Positions 42,454-51,355 of a stretch of 64,000 nt of DNA are shown piece after piece. The DNA is from Bog-473 sp963787485 (GTDB lineage: Bacteria; Actinomycetota; Acidimicrobiia; Acidimicrobiales; RAAP-2): assembly GCA_963787485.1 (NCBI GenBank), contig CAWBDF010000007.1:744001-808000 (forward strand), in the 5' to 3' direction. Positions within the stretch are counted from its first letter, which is position 1; every line of letters starts with the position of its first letter. The translations under genes and the position numbers were made by a program. Below the pieces are notes generated by a model. It worked only from the letters and a program-made list of their open reading frames with translations, was not told where the DNA came from and did no database searches.

Positions 42454-42730
42454 TTATGACCGCAGCGCGCCGGCCGTGATGACGACGAAATTTCGTCGTC
42501 CCAGACGGATCAACCGTTTCGCCACCTCTGGGAACCCGACTCGAGCGAGCAGCAACGCAACATCATCTGCTTGCTGTCCTATGAGTACGTGCTTCGCGTG
42601 GCCGCGAGCACCACGCTCGATGGATCGTTCCATCAGAAGAAGGCGACCTCCCGGTGCCAGCACCCGAAACGACTCCTGCAGACCTTGGCTGCGATCCTCC
42701 CAATCGTTCCTCTCCTCGAGGTGCTCAGCT
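42454..42730 (-). pseudogene. C-terminal remnant of a SAM-dependent methyltransferase
   Basis: About 90 residues encode ESFRVLAPGGRLLLMERSIE, a class-I methyltransferase strand 5 and motif, then VALLLARVGFPEVAKRLIRL and a short end. The SAM-binding N-terminal half is absent; upstream lies an intact PPOX gene on the same strand. No start codon or ribosome site fits. Truncated relic. Confidence 0.65.
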
Positions 42731-43168
42731 GTTGCCGGTGATCCTCCGTGCTGCAAGAAAGAGCGCGCAGCGCCGGTCGTCGGCCATGGTCCGGTCGAAC
42801 TCGTCCCAGTCGTCGTGGGTACCTCCGGCTGCTCGGTACACGAGACGGAGGATCGAGGCGACTGATGGACCGGACCCTGGCGGTGGGGGATCGTCAGGAC
42901 CTTCCAGGCGAACGGGTCCCTCGACGGCCGCCCAGCGATACCCACTCTTGAACGTCACCGCGGCGCGTCCGGTCCTGCGCAGGGCTGCGAGCTTCAACGC
43001 TGACCTCGCCACCACAGCGCCGACGCCGGGCTCGCCCGTCCGAGGATCGTCCAGGACTCCTGCCTTGACGACCGAGGCATGGATTCTGCCGTCTGGGCGG
43101 GTGACCGCGAGCACGGCCAAGTAGTCGTCCGCTGCTGCCAGCTCTCTCAGGTTGTCGAGGTCAGTCAC
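42725..43168 (-). CDS. PPOX-class (F420/FMN-type) oxidoreductase
   Basis: 147 aa split-barrel flavin-fold protein from GTG 43168. Features: ELAAADDYLAVLAVTRPDGRIHASVV at the N-terminus, VVARSALKLAALRRTGRAAVTFKSGYRWAAVEGPV in the centre, typical of TIGR03618-like F420-dependent PPOX proteins of actinobacteria. Whether it uses F420 or FMN cannot be told. It stands between a methyltransferase relic and a MarR gene. Confidence 0.82.
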   Translation of the reverse strand: MTDLDNLRELAAADDYLAVLAVTRPDGRIHASVVKAGVLDDPRTGEPGVGAVVARSALKLAALRRTGRAAVTFKSGYRWAAVEGPVRLEGPDDPPPPGSGPSVASILRLVYRAAGGTHDDWDEFDRTMADDRRCALFLAARRITGNS

Positions 43169-43421
43169 CCACCGTCGCTCCCGTGAAGATCATGCAATGC
43201 CGACACGAACCCGCAGAGCAGAAAGGATCCGTACGGCCACTTTGCCATGCGGCACAGGACCCCTGGTGACGGATCGGCGCGACCCCAAGGGTTCACGCGT
43301 CGGTCACGCTCCAATCATCAAGATGTAAGTCGAGGGTTCCACTGTGAATCGCGTCGGCGGGCAGGACTCGCGGGGTCAACAGTGATCTGATTCATCGATC
43401 GCACCACCCGCGTGGCGAAAC

Positions 43422-43890
43422 TCACCCTCCGACCGCTCTTTCGGGCTGGCGTCTCGAGCTTTCACGGACCAAGTGCTCGAGGAGGTCGACAGCTCCCTGG
43501 AGTCGGTCTCGCTCCCTTGCTGGGAGCTCATCGAGCAACTCCTCCAGCCAGGCATTCACTCGTGCTCGGTACACCGCAACGCTGCTGCGCCCCGCCGCAC
43601 TGAGCCGGACCCGTGTGACACGGCCATCGGTGGAATCTGCGAACCGTTCAACGAGACCATCAGCTTCAAGCCGGTTAATGGATTTGCTGACCGTCGGTGG
43701 CGCCACGTGCTCTGTCACAGCCAGCGCGCTCGAGAGCCGGCTCGTTCCCCCAGGCAATCGTCGCCAGCATCGCGACATCCGTCGGCGCCATGTGACTGCC
43801 AGCGTCTTGTCGCAGAACTCGGGCAAGACGTGTCACCGCAAGCCGGAGACGGCCAACAAGTTCTTCGTCGTCCGGAATGTTCGTGGTCAT
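43422..43890 (-). CDS. MarR-family regulator, one apparent 1-bp insertion
   Basis: About 155 aa after joining two frames. N-terminal part from ATG 43890 (GGGAG six bases upstream): ELVGRLRLAVTRLARVLRQ and MAPTDVAMLATIA. The C-terminal part is in the next frame: SSALAVTEHVAPPTVSKSIN, the recognition helix, and the wing DSTDGRVTRVRLSAAGR. The break lies in a C5 (minus-strand G5) run at 43747-43751; one G fewer gives a continuous MarR. Likely a ligand-responsive repressor; its target is not evident. Confidence 0.82.
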
Positions 43891-44005
43891 GTCGACTCCC
43901 TGCTCGCTGAGTGCATCTCAACCTCGATCCTCGCCCCGAACGACACCGAGGAGCGCTGCCAGAGGAGAGGCGTCCACGACGACCTTCTCCTTGTCCTCGA
44001 ACGGC

Positions 44006-44479
44006 TCAGAGCATCGCTCTGAGTCCAGCCCGCGTGATGCCGACCGGCCCGTTCAACGGTGAGTAGTCCGAGTAGACGCTCTGGAGACGTCGTCGCGAGA
44101 ACCTCCAAATGCCATCGGACTTGACGAGGTCGCCGTAATAGATACCGAAGTTCACGAACGACGTCTCGCCGACCTTGGCGATCGCGTGAATCGTCGTCGT
44201 TGTTGATGCGCGATCGTCTCCCTCGAGGTTCACCACCGTGCCGTGGGTCGTCTGGACGAGAAAGTCAGACTTGTCGAGCATGTCGGCGACATATTCGCGA
44301 ATCGCATGAGCTCCGACGACCCTCTCACTCATCGGAGGAGATTCCTCCCAGACGGCATCAGGCATCCAGGTCGCCTCGAACGCATCCCAATCGCTACGTG
44401 TCACCGCATCCGAATAGCGGACGGTGACCTCTTCGATCGCCAGCTTGTCGTACCACGCCTCGTTACCCGTTGGAGTCAT
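44006..44479 (-). CDS. SnoaL-like (NTF2-fold) protein
   Basis: 157 aa from ATG 44479, chosen for GAGGTGAT just upstream (the frame continues to 44533). NTF2-fold features: KLAIEEVTVRYSDAVTRSDWDAFEATWMPDA, HAIREYVADMLDKS, TVVNLEGDDRASTTTTIHAI and IWRFSRRRLQSVYSD. Similar proteins act as accessory or dehydratase components in degradation of aromatics, steroids and terpenoids. Lies 3' of the TauD-like dioxygenase on the same strand, 75 bp away, and may be cotranscribed. Confidence 0.85.
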   Translation of the reverse strand: MTPTGNEAWYDKLAIEEVTVRYSDAVTRSDWDAFEATWMPDAVWEESPPMSERVVGAHAIREYVADMLDKSDFLVQTTHGTVVNLEGDDRASTTTTIHAIAKVGETSFVNFGIYYGDLVKSDGIWRFSRRRLQSVYSDYSPLNGPVGITRAGLRAML

Positions 44480-44554
44480 ATCACCTCGGCATTCACGGAT
44501 TGGACAGTGTCGGACGGACGCATCGGGAGTCATCGACCTCTCGGCTCACGCGGC

Positions 44555-45394
44555 CTATGCATCGATTTGGACCTGAACCACGTGATCCATGCGTCGCGTG
44601 TCGGAGCCGTCAAACCTCTTCGGCGGTTCGTTGAGCACGCTAGCCCGCCGTAACAGGCGCGGACTGGTGCCGTAGTCGTCGACCGCACGATGCATCGTCG
44701 AGCGCATGTCCCAGACCACGACGTCACCGGGCAACCAACGGTGACGCAGTTGGATCTCGGGCAAGTTCAGCGCGATCGTGTTGAGGCAGTCGAGGACGGA
44801 AGCGGACTCGCTGGCCTCGAGTCCGACGATGCGTTGCGTCCACAAGGGGTTCACGTAGAGAACCGGCTCGCCGGTTCCCGGTCGGGCTGCGATCACCGGG
44901 TGCACTGACGTGAGCGGGGCTTCCCCCGCCCGCCCCAGGCCGGCGGAGGTGTGCTCGGCGTCCAAGCCGGACAAGAACTGAGCGAACGGGCGCGACAATC
45001 TCGAGTACGCCGCAGCCATGTTCGACCACATCGTGTCCCCGCCCACTGAAGGTACAGACTTGGCGGCGAGGACGCCGAGCCAGACGGGACTGGGTTCGAA
45101 GGTGAGATCCGTGTGCCACATGCTCGCTCGGAATTCAGCGCCATTCACGTCGTAGAGCCCTTTTGCCGACGTGTCTTCGACGTACCCGGCCGGTGACGGC
45201 GCCACGGTGCCGAAGTACGATGCGAACGCGTACAACTCTCGATCGTCCAACTGCTGCTCGCGTACCACCACAACGTGATGGCGGTGGAGGGCAGCTCTCA
45301 CGAGAGCGAGATCGTCATGCACGCCCCGGCGAAGGTCCAACCCCTGAACCTCGGCGCCGATCGACGGCGTGAGTTGCTCCACTTGCGGTGTCAT
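44555..45394 (-). CDS. TauD/TfdA-family Fe(II)/2-oxoglutarate dioxygenase
   Basis: 279 aa. Fe-binding HxD in SMWHTDLTFEPSP and the distal His in VWDMRSTMHRAVDDYG; 2-oxoglutarate Arg in SPRLLRRASV. N-terminal domain IGAEVQGLDLRRGVHDDLALVRAALHRHHVVVVR is characteristic. The ATG at 45394 is preferred over the longer frame, which runs into the promoter. This family hydroxylates sulfonates, aryloxyalkanoates or short acids. Divergent from an amidohydrolase with an inverted repeat between, suggesting one catabolic unit. Confidence 0.92.
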   Translation of the reverse strand: MTPQVEQLTPSIGAEVQGLDLRRGVHDDLALVRAALHRHHVVVVREQQLDDRELYAFASYFGTVAPSPAGYVEDTSAKGLYDVNGAEFRASMWHTDLTFEPSPVWLGVLAAKSVPSVGGDTMWSNMAAAYSRLSRPFAQFLSGLDAEHTSAGLGRAGEAPLTSVHPVIAARPGTGEPVLYVNPLWTQRIVGLEASESASVLDCLNTIALNLPEIQLRHRWLPGDVVVWDMRSTMHRAVDDYGTSPRLLRRASVLNEPPKRFDGSDTRRMDHVVQVQIDA

Positions 45395-45426
45395 CGCCCT
45401 TGCCCCGCGACCGGTCAGGCTGATAC

Positions 45427-45459
45427 GTTCATTCACGATGTGAACTATATTGAGTGAAC
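45427..45459. promoter_or_regulatory. Imperfect inverted repeat in TauD/amidohydrolase divergent promoter
   Basis: gttcattc (45427-45434) and gagtgaac (45452-45459) match at seven of eight positions, 17 bases apart; another gtgaac is between them. Could be an operator for both genes. Weak evidence. Confidence 0.35.
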
Positions 45460-45507
45460 GACATCGAGTGGCGGAGCTCAAGTCGTCCGCCGGAGGGGGT
45501 GCCTTCA

Positions 45508-46848
45508 ATGGCACTAGACATGAAGACCACCCGGACCGGGGGGATCACACTCGAGGGAGAGGCACCGATCATGGCCCTCTCCGCCGACACCCACGTTGGG
45601 CCGCGTATGCAAGACCTCCGCCCGTACTGTCCGCAGGGGTATCTCGAAGCCTTCGACCAGTTCTGCCAGACCCGGCTGTCAAAGGCGTCCGTGCAGGGTG
45701 CGATCTTCGAGCAGACCTTCTCGGAGGAGTACCGCCACGGCCGCGCCCTGAATTTACAGACTGCTGGTCACTACGACGCTGACGTCTACCTCCGCGACAT
45801 GGACCACGAGGGAGTCGCCGGCGCAGTGGTCTTCCACAACAGCCTGAACGGTGAGCCGTTGCCTTTCGACATCGCACACGGGCTCCGGGGGATTCCGCCC
45901 GAGGAGCGCGAGAATGTCGCCGCCGGCCGACAGATGTACAACCGCTGGCTCGCCGATTTCTGCGCCACGCAGCCGGGAAGGACCATCGGTCTGGCATACC
46001 TTCCCTTGTGGGACGCCGACGCGTCCATTGCCGAGCTCGAGTGGTGTGCCGAGCACGGCTTGGGCGGAATCAACTACCCCGCCCCTGGTCAGCCCGGCAT
46101 GCTGCCGCCCGATGCTCCCGATTCCGACCGGCTGTTCGCGGCCTGCGCCGACCTCGACATGACGCTGACCACCCATATCGGCTCCGTGGCACCTATCGCG
46201 GCCTACGACAATTGGGAGGTGCGCAACCCGCGGAGCTTCCAGTTCGGGCTCATGGATGCAGGCGACTGGGGCGTGCGGACCGTTTCGAGCCTGGTGATCT
46301 TCGGTGCGTTCGAGCGTCATCCGAACCTCAAACTCGTCCTCACCGAAGTCCCCGGTGTCTTCTGGAACGAACTCGCGATCAAGATGGACTCACTGCACGA
46401 ATCGCCGCTGCGGCGAGCCGAGAATTCCCTCAAACGGCCACCCAGTGAGTACATGGCGACCAACGTCTGGCTGGGGAACAGTTTCCAGTCACGACAGGAG
46501 GCCACCGCTGCCATCGACATCGGTCGCTCCGACAGGTTCTGCTGGGGATCCGACTATCCCCACCCCGAAGGCACCTTCAGCTACTCCGACGACGTCGACC
46601 AGTGCCCCATGACCCTTCTCTCCCTCGCGTTCACCTACCACGGTCTCCCGTTGGACCACGTTCGCAAGCTCGTGGGCGAGAATCTCCTGAAGGCATATCC
46701 ACGCTTCGACGAAGCCGTGCTGTACGACGCCACAGAACGAGTGGGGATGGGCGCCGCCGAGATCTCGACCGCACCCGATCTCGACAAGCACGAGTACATC
46801 CGCACCACCGGGACCATGGCCTTCCGCGTCCACGGTCCGTGGAGCTGA
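45508..46848 (+). CDS. Amidohydrolase-family metal hydrolase (distinct subgroup)
   Basis: 446 aa from ATG 45508, with GGAGGGGG about eight bases upstream; GTG 45454 is an alternative. Metal-site motifs: ALSADTHVGPR (DxH), LTTHIGSVAP, WGSDYPHPEGTF (TIM-barrel end). KLVLTEVPGVFWNELAIKMD and VWLGNSFQSRQEA differ from the other three amidohydrolases, so it is a separate subgroup, closer to general Amidohydro_2 proteins. Divergent from the TauD-like gene and convergent with a VOC protein. Confidence 0.88.
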   Translation: MALDMKTTRTGGITLEGEAPIMALSADTHVGPRMQDLRPYCPQGYLEAFDQFCQTRLSKASVQGAIFEQTFSEEYRHGRALNLQTAGHYDADVYLRDMDHEGVAGAVVFHNSLNGEPLPFDIAHGLRGIPPEERENVAAGRQMYNRWLADFCATQPGRTIGLAYLPLWDADASIAELEWCAEHGLGGINYPAPGQPGMLPPDAPDSDRLFAACADLDMTLTTHIGSVAPIAAYDNWEVRNPRSFQFGLMDAGDWGVRTVSSLVIFGAFERHPNLKLVLTEVPGVFWNELAIKMDSLHESPLRRAENSLKRPPSEYMATNVWLGNSFQSRQEATAAIDIGRSDRFCWGSDYPHPEGTFSYSDDVDQCPMTLLSLAFTYHGLPLDHVRKLVGENLLKAYPRFDEAVLYDATERVGMGAAEISTAPDLDKHEYIRTTGTMAFRVHGPWS

Positions 46849-46867
46849 CGGAGCTTGCACAGCCCGA

Positions 46868-47323
46868 TCACATGGTACGCGTCTCCTCGGCGCCGTTGGC
46901 AAGTACATTGTGCAGCTTCATGTCGCGGAGCTCAAACATCACACCGTGCAACATATGGAACGCGAAGATATCGGGCCTGACTCCGACGTCGCTTTCCCCA
47001 CAGCAAACCAGCGGGCACGTCGCGCCCAGCCGCATGCTCTCGTCTCCCAGGTCGTCTGCGTTGAATGCGACATGGTTGAATGCCCAATCCGTCCCGGTAC
47101 CTGCCCAGGGCGTGTCTGGAACCGCTTCGATGACCTCGATACGCGGATGCAGCACCGACTTGGCCAGATTCAGCACGATCTCCGTCGTCCCGGTACCCGG
47201 GCGGTGGACGGATAACGCGGCCGGCATCGGAACCCACTCCAGTCCGAAGAGCGCCGACATCTCGTCGAGCGCCGGTTCGAGCCTCGGAACCACGAAAGCG
47301 ACGTGATCGATTGCCATTGTCAC
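46868..47323 (-). CDS. VOC/glyoxalase-fold protein
   Basis: 151 aa from a GTG five bases after GGGAG. The paired beta-alpha-beta-beta-beta units give metal ligands: N-terminal MAIDHVAFVVPRLEPALDEM, then WAFNHVAFNADDLGDE, and HMLHGVMFELRD. Methylmalonyl-CoA-epimerase-like VOC proteins have this layout, but dioxygenases and glyoxalases do too. Convergent with the amidohydrolase by 19 bp. A 15-bp duplicated sequence lies ~73 bp upstream. Confidence 0.82.
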   Translation of the reverse strand: MTMAIDHVAFVVPRLEPALDEMSALFGLEWVPMPAALSVHRPGTGTTEIVLNLAKSVLHPRIEVIEAVPDTPWAGTGTDWAFNHVAFNADDLGDESMRLGATCPLVCCGESDVGVRPDIFAFHMLHGVMFELRDMKLHNVLANGAEETRTM

Positions 47324-47776
47324 GATGACTCCCCTCTTTCAGCACACCCGGGATCACCCGCGGTTTCCACATACGTGCGGCCCGCTCAGCATCTCGTTCC
47401 GGCACCCTCGGTTCCGGCACCCTCGATCGGATCAGTCTTTCTCCACAGTGCCACCGGCCTGGAACAACGGCAAGCACATCGTCTTTGGCCGAAGCCTTCA
47501 CACATGAACCTGTTCGGCGGCCTGGAACCTCCTGAGGCAGTCGTCAGTGTCGCCGACGAGGTCCCTGCTTCTCGAAAGGGGTTGTTGCGGAAGTGTGCTT
47601 CACACTCTCCAAAGTCCCCCTCTGGAGTGATCGAGTGCGTGCTCGGTGCCGACATCCAGTCGCTCCAGACGGGCAGCGAGGTTGGTGTAGCATCGCGGTC
47701 AACAGTTGCCCTAGACCTCGGTGACCCAAACAACGGTCGGGCGTGCTCGCTAACCGCTCGGCCATGAAGGGAAACC
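47324..47776. other. Gene-poor interval
   Basis: 453 bp between divergent VOC and desaturase genes. It contains the 15-bp duplication at 47396-47425 and, near 47717-47766, a stretch whose reverse complement resembles a tRNA D-arm/anticodon region but lacks a T-arm. I see no convincing gene. Confidence 0.6.
47396..47425. repeat. 15-bp tandem repeat (2 perfect copies)
   Basis: gttccggcaccctcg at 47396-47410 and again at 47411-47425, about 73 bp upstream of the VOC gene (minus strand). Confidence 0.92.
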
Positions 47777-48751
47777 GTGTTGGGCACTATCCCAAAGAGT
47801 TCCGCTGACCGGGTCTCGAAGCCGACCCCGGCCCTGTCGGTTGGCCGGATCGTCACTGCACTCCTCGTCGTCGGTCCACTTCTTGGGTTGGCGTGTCTGC
47901 TGCCCTTCATCCCAGGCCACCTTCTGAACGTCGACGACGTCGTGATCGCCGCGGTGCTGTACGTGTTCGCGGGATTTGGGGTCTCGGTCGGCTATCACCG
48001 GCTGCTGACACACGGGAGCTTCAAGGCCAAGAGAGCTCTCAAAATCACGTGCGCAGTGGCCGGTTCCATGGCCCTCGAGGGGTCGGCGATCAGCTGGGTG
48101 GCGATTCATCGCCGGCATCACATGTTCAGCGACAGACCAGGCGACCCCCACTCTCCGCACCGCTACGGACCCGGTACTGTCCCGACGCTGAAGGGGTTCT
48201 GGTGGGCGCATGTCGGCTGGTTGTTCGCCATGGACCCCACAGACACCAGGCGATTCGCTCCGGACCTGCGTCGGGACCGGGACATCGTCGTGATCGACCG
48301 GCTGTTTCCACTGCTTGCCGTGGCTTCGCTCGCACTGCCGTTCTTCATCGGGTGGGCCCTGTCGGGAACCCTGTTCGGTGCGCTCAGTGCATTCCTCTGG
48401 GCAGGTCTTGTCAGGATGGCGATCTTCCATCACGTCACGTGGAGCGTCAACTCGGTCTCCCATTTGTGGGGACGAAGCCCGTTCGTAACGCACGACCACA
48501 GCACCAATGTCGGAGTCCTCTCCCTGTTCTCTTTCGGGGAGAGCTGGCATAACTTCCACCACGCGTCGCCGTCCTCCGCCCGCCATGGCGTGTTGCCGCA
48601 CCAGCGAGACCTCTCGGCTCGATTGATCTCGGTTTTTGAGCGAATGGGATGGGCGACGAAGGTGCGGTGGCCGAATCCGGCTCAGATCGTCGCCCTCCTC
48701 CAGCCAGGACCCGTGGAAGAACCGATGGCGAGCCGTCCGGTCGGAGCCTAG
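47777..48751 (+). CDS. Membrane fatty-acyl desaturase (delta-9 type)
   Basis: 324 aa acyl-CoA/acyl-lipid desaturase. Three diiron His boxes: HRLLTH at ~74-79, HRRHH at ~112-116 and HNFHH at ~258-262, plus FHHVTWSVNSVSHLWG and THDHSTNVGVLSLFSFGESW. Membrane helices precede and separate the boxes. It introduces a double bond in long-chain fatty acids, adjusting membrane fluidity. It starts with a GTG preceded by AAGGGAAA. Alone on the plus strand; the next gene is a GAF-ANTAR regulator 44 bp away. Confidence 0.92.
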   Translation: MLGTIPKSSADRVSKPTPALSVGRIVTALLVVGPLLGLACLLPFIPGHLLNVDDVVIAAVLYVFAGFGVSVGYHRLLTHGSFKAKRALKITCAVAGSMALEGSAISWVAIHRRHHMFSDRPGDPHSPHRYGPGTVPTLKGFWWAHVGWLFAMDPTDTRRFAPDLRRDRDIVVIDRLFPLLAVASLALPFFIGWALSGTLFGALSAFLWAGLVRMAIFHHVTWSVNSVSHLWGRSPFVTHDHSTNVGVLSLFSFGESWHNFHHASPSSARHGVLPHQRDLSARLISVFERMGWATKVRWPNPAQIVALLQPGPVEEPMASRPVGA

Positions 48752-48795
48752 GGAGCCCGACCCCCGGCTACCGGGAGCGGGACAATCGCCTGAGC

Positions 48796-49488
48796 GTGAA
48801 TCTGGCAGAACGGTTCTTGGCCGGTGTCATCGACAGATCGGCTGACCAGGCGCCGACTTTGGATCTCATCTGCCAGGTTTGTTGTGACTTACTCTCGTTC
48901 ACGGTCGCATCGGTGGTGCTGATGGGCGACCAGGGGGTCGAGGGGATCACCGGGGCATCCGACGCGCTGGCAGCCGTCATCCAGAACGAGGAGTTCACTC
49001 TCGGCGAGGGCCCGGCGACCGACGTCCGCCGGGAAAGACGGCCGATCCTCGTTTCGGACATACGAGATGAAACGAGCAACTGGCCGCGATTCGTTCCGGC
49101 CGTCGCGCGGCTCGGTATCCGGGCCATCTACGCCATTCCTCTCCAGATTGGAGGGGTCGACCTCGGCGTTCTGGTCCTGGGCGGCGCCAACCCCAGGGCC
49201 TTGGCCGGCCAGGAGCTCACCGACTCATTGCTTCTCGGAGATCTGGTCAGTCGGCTGGTCCTCGATCTGCAGGCAGGGGTCACCTCGGAGTCGTTGGCAT
49301 GGGCCCTTGACGCCACCGACTCCCGGGCGGTCGTGCATCAAGCAACTGGGATGATCGCGGCCCAGCTCGACGTCGGGGTCGCAGAAGCGCTTGTCAGGCT
49401 CCGAGCGAACAGCTTCGCCACAGATCGCCCGATCGACCAGGTGGCCACCGAGGTCGTGGCTGGTGTGCAGCGCTTCGAGGAGCTGTAA
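48796..49488 (+). CDS. GAF-ANTAR RNA-binding regulator
   Basis: 230 aa from GTG 48796 (the frame is open further upstream through the desaturase 3' end). A GAF domain at about 20-150 (LDLICQVCCDLLSFTVASVVLMG, IRAIYAIPLQIGGVDLGVLVLGG) is followed by a C-terminal ANTAR domain (DSRAVVHQATGMIAAQLDVGVAEALVRLRANSF), which binds paired hairpins in leader RNAs to prevent termination. The GAF senses a small ligand or redox. Followed 90 bp later by a second GAF-ANTAR gene. Confidence 0.87.
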   Translation: MNLAERFLAGVIDRSADQAPTLDLICQVCCDLLSFTVASVVLMGDQGVEGITGASDALAAVIQNEEFTLGEGPATDVRRERRPILVSDIRDETSNWPRFVPAVARLGIRAIYAIPLQIGGVDLGVLVLGGANPRALAGQELTDSLLLGDLVSRLVLDLQAGVTSESLAWALDATDSRAVVHQATGMIAAQLDVGVAEALVRLRANSFATDRPIDQVATEVVAGVQRFEEL

Positions 49489-49578
49489 GCCGGCCGGTCC
49501 GGCCCGTGACCCAGATAGCCGTGGGAGAAAATATTCTATTCCACAGGCCCCCGAACTCGGCCCCTACGAGCTAGGAGC

Positions 49579-50352
49579 GTGAAAGTTTTGGACAGTCGAG
49601 ACGAATGGCTTGCTCGGACCTTTGTGGAACTTGCCGACACCCTTGTGGCCGACTTCGATCTCATCGAGTTTCTGTCGATGCTGGCAGACCGCTGCGTGGA
49701 ACTGCTCGGTGCTGCCGAAGTCGGATTGCTCCTGGTCGGCCCACGCGGGCTGCAAGTGATGGCCTCGTCAACCGAGCGAATGAAGGTGACGGAACTGTTG
49801 GAGGTGCAATTCGAAGAAGGCCCTTGCTTTGAGTGTTATCGCATGGGACTCCCCGTTTTGAACCAGCAGCTCGCGTCAGCCGACGGTCGATGGCCGCGCT
49901 TTGCCCGTAGGGCCCGCGAGAGCGGCTTCCAGATGGTCCACGCGATGCCATTGCGGCTCCGAGATGAGGTGATAGGGGCGATGAACGTCTTCGACACTTC
50001 GCTCCACGAGATGACCCTGACGGAATCGAATCTGCTCAGGGCCTTTGCTGACGCTGCCACGATCGGCATTCTCCAGGAACGAACGGTGAAGCAGCACAGC
50101 GACCTATCCATCCAGCTCCAGGGCGCTCTCAACTCCCGGATCGCAGTAGAGCAGGCAAAAGGAATCGTCGTCGAGCGGTTGAAGGTCGACATGGACACCG
50201 CGTTCGGAATGATCCGCAACCATGCTCGGAACCACGGCACACTGCTGAGTGCGGTCGCCGACGCTCTGGTTCGGGGCTCACTCAGTTCGGCCGAGCTCGC
50301 GTTCCCATCGAAGGAGCGCAGCGCGGACCGGCCGAAGGGTCAGCCTGCCTGA
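49579..50352 (+). CDS. GAF-ANTAR RNA-binding regulator (second)
   Basis: 257 aa from GTG 49579. GAF domain (DRCVELLGAAEVGLLLVGPRGLQVMASSTERMK; MVHAMPLRLRDEVIGAMNVFD) and ANTAR domain (LNSRIAVEQAKGIVVERLKVDMDTAFGMIRNHARNHG). FEEGPCFECYRMG has a Cys pair in the GAF part, possibly redox or metal responsive. Same order as the preceding gene but clearly diverged, so a tandem pair rather than a recent duplication. The C-terminal ~20 residues are charged. Confidence 0.87.
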   Translation: MKVLDSRDEWLARTFVELADTLVADFDLIEFLSMLADRCVELLGAAEVGLLLVGPRGLQVMASSTERMKVTELLEVQFEEGPCFECYRMGLPVLNQQLASADGRWPRFARRARESGFQMVHAMPLRLRDEVIGAMNVFDTSLHEMTLTESNLLRAFADAATIGILQERTVKQHSDLSIQLQGALNSRIAVEQAKGIVVERLKVDMDTAFGMIRNHARNHGTLLSAVADALVRGSLSSAELAFPSKERSADRPKGQPA

Positions 50353-50388
50353 TCAGCTGTGAATGATGACCGCGGTTGTCGTCCCAAA

Positions 50389-51147
50389 TTAGTGTTCCTG
50401 CGCAAGAGTCCACTCCACGGCGGCACAGATTGCATCGTGTCCTTTCGGATCGAACGCATGCCCCATGTCGTGAGCCAGGACAACATAACGTCGCGAATCC
50501 GCGCGAAGCTGCAACTCGAGCCCCCAACGGACCGGGATGAGCGCGTCCTTTCGTCCATGCACCACGGCGAGGGGGCTTGTGACTCGATCAGTCAAGACCT
50601 GAGGTGGATCGGTCGCCGTCCATCGGGAACCGATCCTGACACCCATTCGCCGACGGGCAATCCACCGACCTGGCCGCGTTCGAACGAGACCCACTGTCAA
50701 CACCGCCCGCAGTCTGAGCGGAATCCGCCACTCAGCGGGACTCGAGACGATGACGACTCCGTTCAGCTCGGGGTGGTCGCCGGCATAGCGGAGAACGGCG
50801 ACGCCGCCGAGCGACGCTCCGATCAAGATCGTCGGCACTCCCCGTCCCATTGCCCATGCCGCGGCCGCTTCCACGTCCAAATGCTCCCGATGTCCCAAGG
50901 AGTAGGTTCCCGCAGAAGCTCCATGGCCGCGAGAGTCGTAGGACAGAACTTCGAAGCTGTTCTGTTGGAAACGCCCGGCCAGGGCCTCGATGTGAGGATG
51001 ATCCTTCCTGGCCGCCAGTCCGTGTACGAGCACAACGACGGCGACGGGAGGCTTACGTGAAGGTAGCCAGTGGAGACCTGCCAAGGCGATGCCATCGGTT
51101 GTGACGAGGCTGATTGGCCTAGATGCTCCGTTTAGGCCGGTCTCCAA
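50389..51147 (-). CDS. Alpha/beta hydrolase
   Basis: 252 aa. Oxyanion-hole region VVLVHGLAARKDHP, nucleophile elbow IGASLGG (Ser112), SYDSRGHGAS in the core, and late acid/base VVHGRKDALIPV and HDMGHAFDP. Matches serine-aminopeptidase/esterase-type hydrolases (Hydrolase_4). Substrate unknown. It is convergent with the GAF-ANTAR gene and divergent from the DUF6629 gene. Confidence 0.88.
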   Translation of the reverse strand: METGLNGASRPISLVTTDGIALAGLHWLPSRKPPVAVVVLVHGLAARKDHPHIEALAGRFQQNSFEVLSYDSRGHGASAGTYSLGHREHLDVEAAAAWAMGRGVPTILIGASLGGVAVLRYAGDHPELNGVVIVSSPAEWRIPLRLRAVLTVGLVRTRPGRWIARRRMGVRIGSRWTATDPPQVLTDRVTSPLAVVHGRKDALIPVRWGLELQLRADSRRYVVLAHDMGHAFDPKGHDAICAAVEWTLAQEH

Positions 51148-51355
51148 GACGCTCCTCGTTCTGAGCTCGAACGGGGCGATGTGCCGGTCCGCCCATCACG
51201 ATCCAGCGGAGCGTGACGAAATGTGCTCTCCCCCTTTGGGACTCCAACCCTAAGGGCGAGTGGAGGTCCTTCGATCGTTTCCCTGGAGAAGGCCTACGAG
51301 AGAGGGGGCCTCCCTCCAATCGGGGAGCGAACCCAGAAGGCGATACGTTGGGCGC

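Noticed and set aside
47717..47766. tRNA-like stretch on the minus strand (GGCCGAGCGGTTAGC and a CCCGA/TTGGG hairpin)
   Set aside because: D-stem does not pair, no T-arm and no acceptor stem; at most a chance or decayed fragment.
51148..51355. Extended start of DUF6629
   Set aside because: The family begins at CFSPEG; the upstream part has no protein-like pattern.
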